Positions 44,101 through 56,531 of a stretch of DNA of 64,000 nucleotides are shown here, one piece after another (the stretch's first letter is position 1; each line of letters opens with the position of its first letter). This DNA is from Anisakis pegreffii (taxonomy: Eukaryota; Nematoda; Chromadorea; Rhabditida; Anisakidae). The position numbers and the translations under genes were made by a program. Location: assembly GCA_035041965.1 (NCBI GenBank), contig JAPYMA010001460.1, forward strand, positions 30,319-94,318. The letters run 5' to 3'. The notes beneath the pieces were generated by a model. It saw nothing but the letters and a program-made list of their open reading frames with translations, was not told where the DNA came from and did no database searches.

Positions 44101-45401
44101 GCTCACAAGATTATCATTCTCTTCATTCATTGTCGCATTAATTGCAGAGAGTTTGTTGTATAACACAGTTCGATCTCAACGACATTTCGGTTGAATTGTT
44201 GCACCAAGCAAAATTCTATTGTTCGCTTAGATTTCGTTTGAAGTATAAAAGATTCGAAGGATTCATTCAGCAACACCAGAATACTGACTGAGACAACGAA
44301 AGAGAGCAATTTGATCTAAAGAGCAGTAACGAAGGAAACTGGTTGATAATAGGTGTTGAAGAATGGAAACAAGGGAGACAGTCTTCATAGTTACAGTATG
44401 AAGAGGGATCGATCCAATTTGACAAGATGTCTTTCATATTGAAACGGTAATGAGTTGCTGTTGAAAACTCATGGTCAGAATCATTTTTGCATATGGCCTA
44501 TCACGTCATTATTATTGTTATCGAAATTATTACTATCGACCTCATAGTTAATGTTCATGTATATTCACTCATATAACAATGAAGCAATTACAAGTGGACC
44601 TGAATAAATGTGTTAGGTAAATGGATTCAATTTATGAACATGAAGAGATTTGGCTATATTTTTGTTTTTTGAGACGATCACACACTTATATGTGCTTGAT
44701 GTATGGAGCAGCATTCACTTCACGTGTGTCTATATGAACGTTGTTGTATGGCTTATGGGTGGATCTTATGATGAGATTGATGAGAAAATGGATGCGTAGA
44801 GTGGTCGATAATGGGATTGAACTAGAGGATCAGATCAGATAAGGGTTGAATATGATTACTATTATGAGGAGGATAATCATAAGTAGGAGCATGGGACGAG
44901 ACAAGATGTGTTGCGATGTGATGAGTCGTCAGTGCAGATGTCAGCAACATGAAGAATGCTGACGGTGATGATGTAATTACGTATTGCATCGTTGACATTT
45001 AGCAGCAGTATCCACCAATCTTTCTATCCGTCCACTTCTTTCTAGGATGCCTCATATTTCGAACTGTTATGTATTATCTCGAATTCAAGTTCACAATACT
45101 TCATCATATCATATACACACTCATGTCAAAATAAAATCTCCTTTACAAAAATACTATTGAAATGCAACAAAATTTCTTGCCATAACTAAAATTTATCAAT
45201 ACAATATCGAAACTTCCTCGCTACTCGCATATACAGGTGAGTGAATAGCGTGATTAAAAATGAGATCAATTTAGTGCATAATTCTTTGGAAATATTATAC
45301 ACTTTTCCATTTTGTATAACGCATTTCTGCCCGTTTCTTTAATCGAACGTGAATCCTTCCATTTCCATTGATGACAGCAGTAAACTCAAGATAATAGTAA
45401 C

Positions 45402-45403
<2 letters not shown>

Positions 45404-45431
<28 letters not shown>
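45404..45431. repeat. (AAT)n microsatellite
   Basis: Short AAT triplet run. Confidence 0.85.
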
Positions 45432-45432
<1 letters not shown>

Positions 45433-45695
45433 GCGATAATAACAAGTAAAAGAGTAGATGTAGTATTACTGGTTGTGTATGAAATGAATGTAACAATAAG
45501 AGTGAATGTGTGTAAAGATTGATTGGTATGATAACAATGTCGAAACGAATCACTTATCAATGTATTTGATTGAGTTCGAATGGCAGTAATCTCATCTTTT
45601 GACAACTAACCGATCATTTTCGAATGCTACTTAACTCAATCCCTATCCATATTCACTGGTCGTTTTCTCTGCTCTAACCATCGTGAGTTAGTTCA

Positions 45696-45727
45696 TCCAT
45701 TCATCCGTCCGTCCGTCCGTCCGTCAG
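45696..45727. repeat. (CCGT)n / ATCC microsatellite
   Basis: CATCCATTCATCC followed by tandem GTCC units, then CAGGCAGTCGG. A similar CATCC/GTCC run occurs at 32165-32210. Confidence 0.8.
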
Positions 45728-46237
45728 GCAGTCGGCCGTCACTCAAATTTGATTCTTCGCTCGTTTCTTAAAACATTTTCAAATGATTCTACCAATATGT
45801 TTTATCTGACATCAAATTCGGCTCATTTTGAATGTATTGTCTTCAATAAGATTATACTGCAGTTCACTATCACAACGACGACTAACCAAACCTTCACCGT
45901 TTCGTTCCACTCGAGCAACTCTTTCTCTCTCTTAAAAATGATCGTTTTTAATTTCATTCTCAAATAAACAAGCAAAAGTCGGGGAAGAAAAGAGGGACAT
46001 AACACATTATAAATCATCAAATTAGATGTTGCATTATTCATTATTGAATTGATGATTGAAAGCACATACAGTTCAGTTCATGACTATTCACTGGTGATGA
46101 CAAATTAACACTGAATGAATGTCTCATATACAGATCTGATTGATATCCAGTTGAAGTGATCCGTTTCATCACTGCTGAGAAACCGATGAATATAAACAAT
46201 ATTAAGATGTATGTTATATTGTAACGCATGATTTCAG

Positions 46238-49200
46238 CCCCACCCGAATTCTCCGATGGTGTGCAAACCAGATTCCGAGTACCGATCGGTACGAAACAGT
46301 TCAGACTGATATGCCCCGTAAAAACGCTCGATTCCAGTTTAGTAATGATACAGTGGAAAAAAGACGATGAACAAGTTAGTGCTAACACAAATTGATTTTC
46401 ATACTCTATCATTCTCAGACGAAAAAGTGAAACGGTCTCTGAATGGATGATTAAAAATGGATGTTGCATTAATGGCTGACAAAAGATGGTTGGCAAATGT
46501 TCAGTGAAAACATGCTGTTGCTCTCTTAAGAACGCTAAGAAATGCGTTCTGGATTTTCGATCAGCTCGCAAATAGACTGAACAATGCGATAAAAACATAA
46601 AATTTGCAGTTAAGTTTCGACTTCAACAACCGTTACAAACTGAGTAGAGGAGATCGTGAGTTGAAAATTCGCAATCCACAAATACCAGATAGCGGCACCT
46701 ATCAATGTCAAGCGATCAACGGCTTTGGACATCGAGAATTGGATTTCATCGTTCATGTCTATGATCCGTTAAACGACAAGAAATACCTTCTCGATGAAAT
46801 GATTACACTTGTTGATCGCTGTAAGTTGCGATATTTGCTTATACAGTCGAGTGTTGATGCATGCATTCGTCTCTTTCATAGGGCATTTGGTAATGATAAT
46901 AATATAGGCAATAATAGCAACAATCGTTACGTTAATAATAATACCCATTACAAAGAAGCAACCAAAAAATTTTTTGTGTTTAGCATCTCCACCAAAATGG
47001 TTAAATGAGAGTGAAATGCGTAATTCAATGTTAGCACCATTACGTTTACCGATCGGTGGACGTCTTCAGTTGAAATGTCCTGCAAGTGGAAATCCTTTGC
47101 CGCACATAATATGGCTACGAAACGATAAACCGATCGAACGTGGTACGTTAGCAATATTAACATCTGATCTCTTTTTCCTTCTTCACTCATTTTTCATTAA
47201 TAATTTGATCGTTTTAATTTGCTCATCAATCACACACGAAAGTTCACTAGTTCTAATAATGAACTACAGTTGAAGTTGCAACTATTTTCGCTCTACATCG
47301 TACTGCAAAGTTGACGATTCGTGTTCAATTTAACAGTGAACTTATTCCATGATTACGAATAGTGTTTTCATTAGAGATGTTCATTCGTTATTTGCAGAAT
47401 TGAATGTTTGCAACAGTAGTGTTTTTGTGAGGCATTTTTCAATTGCAAATGAGTAATGATGGAGTGATATCAATTTCAGACGAGATAACATTTGAACATT
47501 CGTCTGCGTTATTGACACTGAACAATTTGAAAATAAGTGATTCTGGTGAATATATTTGTCGTCTGGAGAACGAGCATGGCTTGGTGGAGGCCACATTCCG
47601 CGTTCGAGTTGGCGATTTCTTCAATTCAGCAGTTGGAAATGACGACGAAAATCGATTGCTGTTACATACTCCTAGTGGTAGTAGTGGTTCCAGTGGTCAC
47701 AATAACAATAATATTAGTAATAATAATAATAACAATGATTATATTCACAAAAATAATGATAATAGCAATGATCATACGATACAACAATCTCCATTAATCG
47801 ATGAACCATTCAATAGTACCATACGAATTGGGCATACTGCTCAGTTTCAGTGTAAAGTCAAAAGCCAACATCAACCACTTATTAAGGTCATTCATACTAT
47901 CTTCTAGAACATCTTTATTCTATTTTTTTCGAAAATATTTCGGCACAATTCATTCATTCATTTGGTCATTTATGATATTGTTTATTAAAGGTCAAACAAA
48001 ATAATGTAATAATGATAACTTCTCTTATTACCATTCGTCTAAAAATGAAAATGATTTAAGTGGTTGAAACGTGTAGATGATCCAGCGTCGATTCGACGTG
48101 CTGATGCGAATGCAACATTGATACACGCGAATGATATGCACCTATTGCTTATCGAAGAGACGCAAACGAATACACAATTGAACGAAGGTATTTACGCCAA
48201 TCGTTTAGTGATTCCGAACGCAAATATCCAACATGCTGGTACTTATATTTGCGTAGTGACAAACGCTGATGGTGAAATTGTTTATCGATCCGCACATTTG
48301 AATATTATCACTGGTAGAGTTCTGGTTATTTCATTTATTCATTAAATCATTAATTTTGTTGTTCATTCATTAACCATATCGCCAGTAGACTTCGAGTTGT
48401 CACATTTGGTTTCGGACGAAGCAGTCGATCGTGACAAGCAGACTGGCTTAGCTATGAGTTGAATATTCAGCTGGATCAGTCAGCATCATAAGTGCTTTCA
48501 TGTTTACTGTTCCCTTGAAAGAATTTCCAAAAATACTGATACACCGATGTCTATCATCAGTAACTGCTAATCATTAACAACATGTTACCCATTCCTTACA
48601 CGATTTCTCAGCTATTTCAAGCGTATCTTTCGTTCAGTTCATCTATCAGCACCAGTCGTTGTCATTATCATAAACATAAACCCTCAAAAACAACAATTTC
48701 AGGCAACGAAAGCAGTTTTCAAATCTCAAGCATTTATTTCTATGCTGGTGTACCGATCACTGCACTCATTGTGTGCGCTATCGGTTACGCAATCTATTTC
48801 CTGTACCGTACTCAGCAAAATACAGCAATGAAAGACTGCATTAGTGGTCACTCATCAAACACGATCAATATTCGTCAAGCCAGCACCGCATTAGTTGGTA
48901 CTATCAACAACAACACTAAATCATCACTCAATAACAATTGTAGTAATATGAATGATAATGAAAATATCACCATCAATAATAAAAATGGCATTCAAAGTAC
49001 TGTTAATACTAATCAGAAAATTCGATCACTCCGTCCTCCACCCCCCAACATGCCGCCCCCTCAAGCGCCAGCACCTTTATCACCGTATACAGCATTACCA
49101 CAACAACCGCATCAACAGCAACATAGCCAAGTGAATTTGGCCACAAGTCCACGGTATCCTCTGTTGGTCGGACAAGACTTCATCGGTGCACATTCAGCGC

Positions 49201-49799
49201 ACCATCGCCCATTCTTGAACGTGTCGACACCAATCGAACGCGATAGTAGGTTTCGAAAGTGAGTGCTTTATCACCGATCAAAGTAGATGAGCAATCTGGA
49301 CAGATAAGATGATGTGATGTAAGATTGATTGTTGTTATTGGCTGCAGTGGTAGCATACGCATTTCGTGGAGTAATTGTGTAATGCGTGATAGAAGAATGC
49401 TCAGAAGTTTACTATAAAGAGGAAGAAGCCTATTGATTAAAGCTGAACAAATCGCTATCAGAAATCAATTTCAGAGCGAATCAATATCAGCGTCACCCAA
49501 CGTTACATTATCGAACGTATGCAGACGATGAATCGAGTAATTTCTACGAGGCATCCTCACCACAGCCACCTTACTGCTGGTCATCTGAGCAAAAAGTTGC
49601 AGGAGCAGCAGCAGGAGCCCAATTCACGAGTGCAACCGACATGATGCTACATTGTAATTTCGATGCTGATCCCATCCAGTATCGCTTACAATCATATGCC
49701 TATGCCAGTAACAATAGTAATAACAATACTGCTCGTTTTGATCATCATTTCAGTGAACAGCAATTACCGTTTATCACACACAACGTGCAAAGGAGGTGA
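46238..49799 (+). CDS. FGFRL1: FGFRL1-type receptor: three Ig domains, one membrane helix, no kinase
   Basis: Exons: 46238-46374, 46610-46820, 46984-47142, 47480-47886, 48061-48313, 48703-49258, 49475-49799, all in phase; a 5' signal exon is needed. Ig1 cysteines are in RLICPV and YQCQAINGFGH; Ig2 in LKCPASGNPLPHIIWL and DSGEYICRLENE; Ig3 in AQFQCKVKSQHQP, WLKRVD and AGTYICVV. These match FGFRL1 block by block (ATNGFG, SGHPRPDITWMKDD, SFQCKVRSDVKP, QWLKRV). The membrane helix is YAGVPITALIVCAIGYAIYFLY. The tail is Asn-, Pro- (PPPPNMPPPQAP) and Gln-rich and has no kinase domain. The family binds FGFs and heparan sulfate and acts as decoy or adhesion receptor. An Asn-rich linker between Ig2 and Ig3 is absent from vertebrate proteins. 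An AATAAA follows at 49845-49850. The stop is a TGA at 49797. Confidence 0.92.
47701..47770 (+). repeat. AAT/AAC repeat coding a poly-Asn linker
   Basis: Triplet repeat inside exon 47480-47886, encoding NNNNISNNNNNN followed by Asn/Asp/Lys-rich sequence. It keeps frame and sits exactly between Ig2 and Ig3. Codons mix AAT and AAC. Confidence 0.85.
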
Positions 49800-52700
49800 T
49801 AGTATTTCAGATTAAATTTCTACAAATATTATACTCAAGAATTTAATAAATATACATGCATAAATATATAAACATTCAAAATATTTTCATGACTTTATTT
49901 CATTTCCTTACATTTTGCTGGTGGGCGGTACTGAAAAAATTTAAAAAATAATAAGCAAAGTGTAGGAGTATATGTCTATCGCAGTGTTGCTTCGACTATG
50001 TGGCGAATCACTTTGTGATGATTTTGATCATATTTTAAGGTGCATTCATTAGCGCTTACAATGCTCACTAAATTGGCAAAGAATTTGATGAACCCACTTC
50101 AAGTTCATTGGAATTGTCAACGTTTGTAGAAGATTAACTTGAAAAAGAGAGAAAATCACGGGTTTTTCTTGCGGGGAAGTGGCAGACGTTTGAAGCTTTT
50201 CAAAGTTAATTGTCTATCATGCGTTTTGCGTTTCCATCGACCAAACCACCATATATAATGCACAACCTAGATAAAAACGTCGCATAATACTATTGCATAT
50301 ATCATACCTAAACGGTTTATCGCTTGTTTCTGGCTGTGCTCGATGCTTGATTCGTTCCAGCTTGCAAACGATTATCTGTTAACAGTTTCATTCAGTTTCG
50401 AAAAGAAAGCGCTCATCCAAAAGAATCACCTTTCATTTGACATGTTTATATTGTGGTTTAGGCGATCGGATAACATTTTATATTATGGGTGTTACGTTAA
50501 TCTTTTTTTAAAATTTCTTCTGGCGTGTTTTTGCCGCAAACGCAACAGCACAATTGTAATGGCTTGTGATCTCAAATCATGCGATTTTTAGTGCACACAT
50601 CGTCGTCAGTTTCATTGTGTGATTGATTCAGTACTAAATCAGTAGTTTAATTTGAACCCGCCTGTAATATTAATAAGTATCATATCTAATTTTTCTTATA
50701 TAATTCTTTCTGGTCCTAAATCGCTTCCTCCTAATTTTTTCTGTAATATAAATTGTACACAATGGTTTACGCAGCCGTTCGAGAGGAGGGTTGTAGGATA
50801 TGTGGCCACCTCTAGCTTAGAAGAAAACTAATGGAAAAAATGAAAAAAGTTTAAAAGATGACTGAAATATGGGTATAATTATTTTACGATATTTGAATGT
50901 CGCCAATGGAACAAAGTTTTGCGTACGATCGTATTACCAGTAAAACAAACGGAATATCGCAGTTTAAAAGCTACCTCTACTGTAAAAGACCTAAGAAAGC
51001 AAAATCACCGCACCCCCACCCCCTCCTCCCATCCGCCCCGTGCAAAAAACTGCATAGGTGACCGATTGCAAGTTTACATACAAATATAAGTGCGATTATC
51101 GCTAGTGTTCACTTTTCTTCCATGAATTCTTATTGAGTTGTTTTTCTTTTTTCGTTTCATTCAATATTTTTTTGTATCTTTTTACTGTATTTGCTTCATG
51201 ATTAACGATTCATTGTATTCGACTAAGATTTGGTACGATACGATAACGATCTGCTAACAATTCCGGTCATTGTTTTCATAGTGTCTTAAAACGAAGATTA
51301 TACCCACCATGAGGCGTAGTTTTATCTGGAAGGAAAGAGAGCAATTTTGGAGTAGCATGCATAGATCAAACAGCGTTCAAATTCCAATTTTTATGCGCGT
51401 CTAGAACCACACTCAGAATACCTTTACAATCTTATGCTGGAGTGATTTCATGCAAAAGTGCTAATTTTAATGGTTATCATTGTTCATAGCTTATGTGAGA
51501 ACGTCTTTTCTTAAGACATTTGGTTTCTTTTATCTCTAGGAGAGCAGTCATAAGTGAGCTTATTATGTGATATATTACATCAAGACTGTCATTGATAGTA
51601 ATAGATAGAAATTATTATTATTGTTATTTTTATTGCTACTGTCGTTATTGTCAATATCATTATTACTGCTGTTATTTATACAGCATTATTATTTTGTGCT
51701 TTTTTTGTCAAAATACAAAACATATACATAGGTACATTTGTTTATTTGCGTATTTGAGCTTATCATTATTATTGATTCTTATCACTAATATTATTGTTAC
51801 TGTTCCTATCATTACCACTGTCAGTTTACATTTATTACTTCATCGCTACAATATAAGCGGTTTTTCTTCGGAATTAAAGGCCGAATTATGAGCTTTTTAC
51901 GGAAGCATTTCATCGGTTATTTCTTAGTTGATGGCAATCACACCGAGCGAAACTATTCAATGAATTTCTTCGACGTTAGTTGTGCGAGAAAAGTGCAATA
52001 TTGTAGGCACAAAATGAGGAATTTCAACAAAATTTCATACATAAATTCGGGGAGGAACCTCCAATTCTTAGCTGTTTTTGTTCGCTGTGCTTTGCCCAAC
52101 AAATCAAGTTGTATTTCAATTTCTACTTCTTTTTCATGCTCCAGCAACCACTAAATTATGTATGTATTCATCTTTGATCGTTCTTTAAGTTTTGTTTTAC
52201 CTCCATGAATGATTTGCTTTTTGTTCCTGGATTTGTTTTAATAAAACGATCTATATGATTATCTGATGATTTGTTATGTCTACGACGGTAATGATGAAGC
52301 CAAACAATTAATAATATTTTATAAAAACGACTTACTTTTGTCTGTTACAGACAAAACGTCTTAAATGAGCCAAATCGAAATATTTGCATCAATTATGCAA
52401 CATTCAATGATAAAATTATGCAAATTAGATGATCGAGAGCTCGCATAAATAATTCACTTCATGTACAATACTTCGATACATTGCATACGTGCACTTAAGC
52501 TTGAATTTATTAGGTGTCTTTTCATAAAACGTTTTTGAAAGAAAAAATCAAAATATGAAATTTCATAGGCTTTTTCATAATATGAAATTTCATATTTCAT
52601 AGGATGATTGATGAATTCACAGCTAACCGAAAGAAAATTTCTTGTGTTAATACGCCACTATGTATCTCTTCAGTAAATTATTTACAGTTCCCTACCGAAA

Positions 52701-53366
52701 GCAGCAGCTCATTTCATGTAATTATAAGAATTATTTGCGTACACAAGCAAAAACAACTAACCACATTACGAACAAATAATATGAAAACAACGGTTTAATC
52801 CAAAACGATCTATGACAGTAACATATATATGTGAATGCAAATACGTCAAATGACAAAATATAATGCAGTTTTTATAATTTTTAATGTATATATGTATGTA
52901 TACAAGACACGCACTTGAAGACACTTTAATGTATATATGTATGTATCCAAGACACTAGTAATGATAAAAATATACTGTTAACTGGCCGATTATTCAATTC
53001 ATAGATTTAGTTAATTTGGAGATGCATGACAACAAGCGTCGAGGTGGTGAGGCAAAGAACGACTTTTAAAACTACACACACGATCGTAGTAATCATATCA
53101 ATAACAATTCGATGAGCAAGCAGTAGCAGTACCAAGAGCGAAACAATCTTCTCAGCTAAACATTTTAACAATTCCAAAACATACGGGAAAAATGAGAAGA
53201 AAATAATAGGAATTGATGAATGGCACGTGTCAAGACACACAGTTCCTTGTAATATCACAATACAAGTACCAGCAATTAGGATAATGATAATCACCAGTGG
53301 ACAATGAACAAAAACAGATCTGAGCCGACAGCGACCCATCACAGCGATGCAATATACGCTGTCTCC
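49800..53366. other. Spacer between convergent FGFRL1-like and NDUFA4-like genes
   Basis: 3.6 kb with no supported gene. ORFs on opposite strands at 51888-52154 overlap and neither has splice or family support. Also present are a pair of 31-bp direct repeats (about 52880 and 52924, 44-bp spacing, TTTAATGTATATATGTATGT...) and a palindromic cluster of ATATGAAATTTCATAT at about 52553-52600. Confidence 0.5.
51009..51039 (-). other. G-quadruplex-forming motif (minus strand)
   Basis: The plus strand is C-rich; the complement has runs of 4, 3, 5 and 5 guanines with short loops, fitting the G3+N1-7 quadruplex rule, in an otherwise AT-rich spacer. Confidence 0.6.
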
Positions 53367-54475
53367 TTATCGAGTGCCACGTTGTCTGGCGGCTTCTGCC
53401 ATTTCGTCTTGTAATTTCTCCATAATCTCGAGTCGTTGATGTGTATTGCCGAACACATCGAACCTTAAGATACGAATGTTCAATCTACTAAATTTACCGA
53501 ATGAATCATCAACTGTCACCAACAAACACTCACATCACTGTATGTTGCTTGTAATAATTATCACGGATTCTCGACCAGTCCCATGGAGCTTCTTCTTGGC
53601 CTGAAGTTGGACAAACTTTCAACAAAACGGCGAACAAACTTCATGTTCAGTACAAAGAATATCTATACTTCCGTTATAGATCGGTGATTGTGACTCTCGA
53701 TAAATACAAATTGCCCGCCAGCCTCCCATACCCCCCCGCCCCCGCTCTTTCACTCATCAATTTTCGTACTAGTGTAAGACAGAACAAGGTTGAGCTGCCA
53801 TACTTCGATCCAGCCAAACTTCCACTTTACCAACGCTAACGTAAACGATCACCAGAAATGCGCAGAACCATAAACCAGCCAAGAATATCAACGGATACAC
53901 TTCATAGGCATGTCCCAGACGACGTAGCATGAACCTGAAAACAACTTGCACACACCTCACCCGACAGAATGAAACCAGTGCAGCAGCTGATAACAAATCA
54001 AACCCATGAACGACCAATTGATCGCCTCTGAATGAGCATGAATATGAGTCAGTTTTTTTCAGAAAATATAAATGAAATAGAACTTTGTCCCTTCATTCCT
54101 ACAAACGTAGTGCGAAACATTATACGAGAAGATATCGCCAGTTCGTTTGAATTGCGGATTTATTTCGGAATGGCAAATGACTGTCTGCTTTTTAATGCCA
54201 AAAAACATAGAGAGAAGACTGTTATGAAATGGATTAGGCACGAAAGATCAGTACGCCAACCGTGCTGGAGTATCACCAGGAGCTTGCGCTGCGAAACGTT
54301 TGTCTCTCGACCAGTAGCGCTGATAGTTGAAATGTCCCTCATCTGTATTTACTTCGAGTTGTTTTTTGGCCGACGGTGGTATTATTTTTTTAGCTGCCAT
54401 CATCCTGGTTATCAGTAATCGACTCAAGCATCGTTCGGAGACTGGTCGAAGCGTCAATGGGAAAAGTCCAGGCAT
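53367..54475 (-). CDS. Small mitochondrial-type membrane protein, NDUFA4/B12D-like
   Basis: Four exons in phase: 54475-54261, 53934-53804, 53600-53534, 53463-53367; 169 residues. The Arg-rich, acid-free start (MPGLFPLTLRPVSERCLSRL) looks like a mitochondrial presequence, followed by KKIIPPSAKKQLEV and HFNYQRYWSRDKRF. One helix (YEVYPLIFLAGLWFCAFLVI) is followed by VEVWLDRS and EEAPWDWSRIRDNYY, which recalls the layout of NDUFA4/B12D proteins (HP-x-x-PL helix, then WDR...PEPW). The C-terminus (HQRLEIMEKLQDEMAEAARQ, RGTR) is charged and helical. NDUFA4 proteins are respiratory-chain subunits, but this one is about twice the usual length, so it may be a nematode-specific relative or another inner-membrane protein. 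The exon model is firm; the family is tentative. Confidence 0.8.
53722..53744 (-). other. G-quadruplex-like tract in an intron
   Basis: The minus strand, which is the sense strand of the NDUFA4-like gene, reads GGGGGCGGGGGGGTATGGG. It lies in the intron 53601-53803 and could fold as a four-run quadruplex. Confidence 0.5.
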
Positions 54476-56531
54476 TTTTATGAATCACAGAGAAATGTTA
54501 AGCTTCTGAAACATTAAAACACCCACATTTAACATTAAAATTTTTGAAGCACTTTTTCCACATCATTATGGTGTCGAATAAATGTGGAACGAAAAATTAT
54601 GCTAATAAAAGGTAGAAAAACTGAAAAACAAAGTAGCGGGTCGAAACTACAGGTTTATTGGCAGACGGCTGACCCAAAAGAGCAGCGAGTTGTGAAACTG
54701 TGTTATATAACGAAACGCACTAAGAAAAACTAATAAAGTGCGAAACATCGTAAAAATCGATGAGATAAACAGCGGCAACGCAGCACACACCAATGATATA
54801 GGAGTTTTCTATTGATCAACACATCGCTGAGAAAATATATGCATGTAAAAATATATACGAAAATTACATGCGTCAGCTTCATATATTTATTCGGTGAAGT
54901 GGTGATGAGCTGTCATACGTCTGTTAAAACGGTGTAAGGAGGTGGCAAAGACAAATAGATGTTAATCTAGCCTTTGTGCGTGTGCTTGAGCCTCAAACTA
55001 AATCTCAATCAAAAATTGTCAGCCTATTTCAAGCGGAAAAGGCTAAATTGTACTTATCTTCACTTTCCTACCGAATCAAAAATCTTTCTAATATATTTGA
55101 GTGTGTGTAAATTTTATTCAGTTATGTTAATGACATCACAGAAATTTTTTTCTGAAGTTTTCTCTAAATTCGAAAGAAGCGAACTTCAAAGACTACGCAA
55201 TTTTCGAACATCTTATTCATTCGTAGAGCAGTGATTCTCACGCTCGAGTGCTCCATTACCGTTGTCGATGGTCTGACAGGTCGTCATTAGCCCCCCTCCT
55301 TTCCGCTACAAGAACTTACTAGTTCCACGCGTAACGTTTCATTCATAAATATGTAAAAAATTTTAATGTAGAATCCCAAAGCACAGTGATCGCATGGTGC
55401 ACGTTTGTCATAAGCCAGATAGTATCTATGATACGACTGAGCAGTTACTCCGTTCAAAAAAATTGCTGATCAAGCAAAAACCCGATAATATGCAGTAATT
55501 AGAAAACTTTTCAGTGCAATAATCGATCAGTTCAAACAAAATCAAGGAGTTCAGTCGATTCCTACTACTCATAAGAGACGATGGCCTACTGCTCATAAGA
55601 GGATGAATATATTTAAGGACCTTATGAAATATTTGTAAATACTTCAATCTGACTTTTGTTCAGGCCCAGGCGAGGTAGAGGTACTCAGAAAATATGATAA
55701 AGAAGAGTGTTTCTATGAGCAGGCTGCGTTCAGATATCCGAGTAAAAAAACACCATCACAACACCATTTTATCATAACAAATACCAATCTTCTGACCTCA
55801 TCTATTACCCCCTGACACCTCCAAATTACTCAAAACGGACCACTATCATAGGAGAATATGTAGAGCTACATTTTCAAGGTATTAGTTCGTTCAATTCTTT
55901 TCTGCCACGCCATAATTTTCTGACATTTCTGTAGGAAGCAAATTCAGCACAACGAAGGAAGTGAATGTCTCCGACTAAAAATTCCTTGTTCCAGGGGTTG
56001 CATTTGCAGTCTGATTGGTAATGCTAAATTTGCATTTGCAGTCTGATTGGTAGTGCTCTTGATGATGGTTGGCGATACAACGAAAATTTTTATTCTTGAA
56101 ACAAATCGTTGTCGATGCAAACGAAAAATTCACTTCTTGCAAATACTTCATCCGAAAACCGATAGCAACAATAATGTATGCAAAACAAAAAATAATCTTC
56201 ATTCATCATTCCACAGAAATGCTCAAACACAAGATGCAAAAGATTCAAAAAGATGATAAGGTTTATTCGCACAATGCCATATCACAAAACATCCTCACAT
56301 ATTTCTTTGCACACATCCAGTCTGATTAGTATGAATTAATATTCAAATATAATATACGAGATCAAGAAGTGAATATATCATAATGCTCTCTTTCCTCGTC
56401 AGTCTAGCGTCTTTCCTTCTTGGTTCTTGATTCGGTTCCGATCAAACGTCTGAATAGACTGAATTTAATTATTCCTCGTTCTTAGAATATAATGGATTTA
56501 TATATGTTTATTTAACTGAGGAACTCATTTA
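54476..56531. other. Spacer with no supported gene
   Basis: 2 kb of short unsupported ORFs. It should include the promoter of the NDUFA4-like gene near 54476-54700. The only clear structure is the tandem repeat listed below. Confidence 0.45.
55998..56057. repeat. Two tandem copies of a 28-bp unit (32-bp period)
   Basis: TTGCATTTGCAGTCTGATTG... at 55998-56025 and again at 56030-56057, with one difference. A recent local duplication. Confidence 0.85.

Larger units (their letters stand above)
32333..46237. other. Fourteen-kb gene-poor stretch, possibly one intron
   Basis: No exon here could be supported on either strand. ORFs are short and mostly AT- or triplet-repeat driven. It contains two long AT tracts, AAT arrays and a CCGT array, listed separately. 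If the signal-peptide exon at 32224 is right, this is the first intron of the FGFRL1-like gene; otherwise it is intergenic. Confidence 0.5.

Noticed and set aside
46041..46598. 185-residue minus-strand ORF, the longest in the window
   Set aside because: Covers the first Ig exon of the FGFRL1-like gene on the opposite strand; no family match and no splice support.
51888..52154. Overlapping plus and minus ORFs of 88 and 64 residues
   Set aside because: No splice partner, no family similarity, and neither frame is clearly more coding-like.
53007..53342. 111-residue hydrophobic minus ORF resembling a multi-pass membrane protein
   Set aside because: Lies directly after the stop of the NDUFA4-like gene, probably its 3' UTR; AT-rich antisense sequence often gives such runs of Val, Ile and Leu. 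No family recognised.
54032..54418. 128-residue plus-strand ORF
   Set aside because: Antisense of exon 1 of the NDUFA4-like gene.
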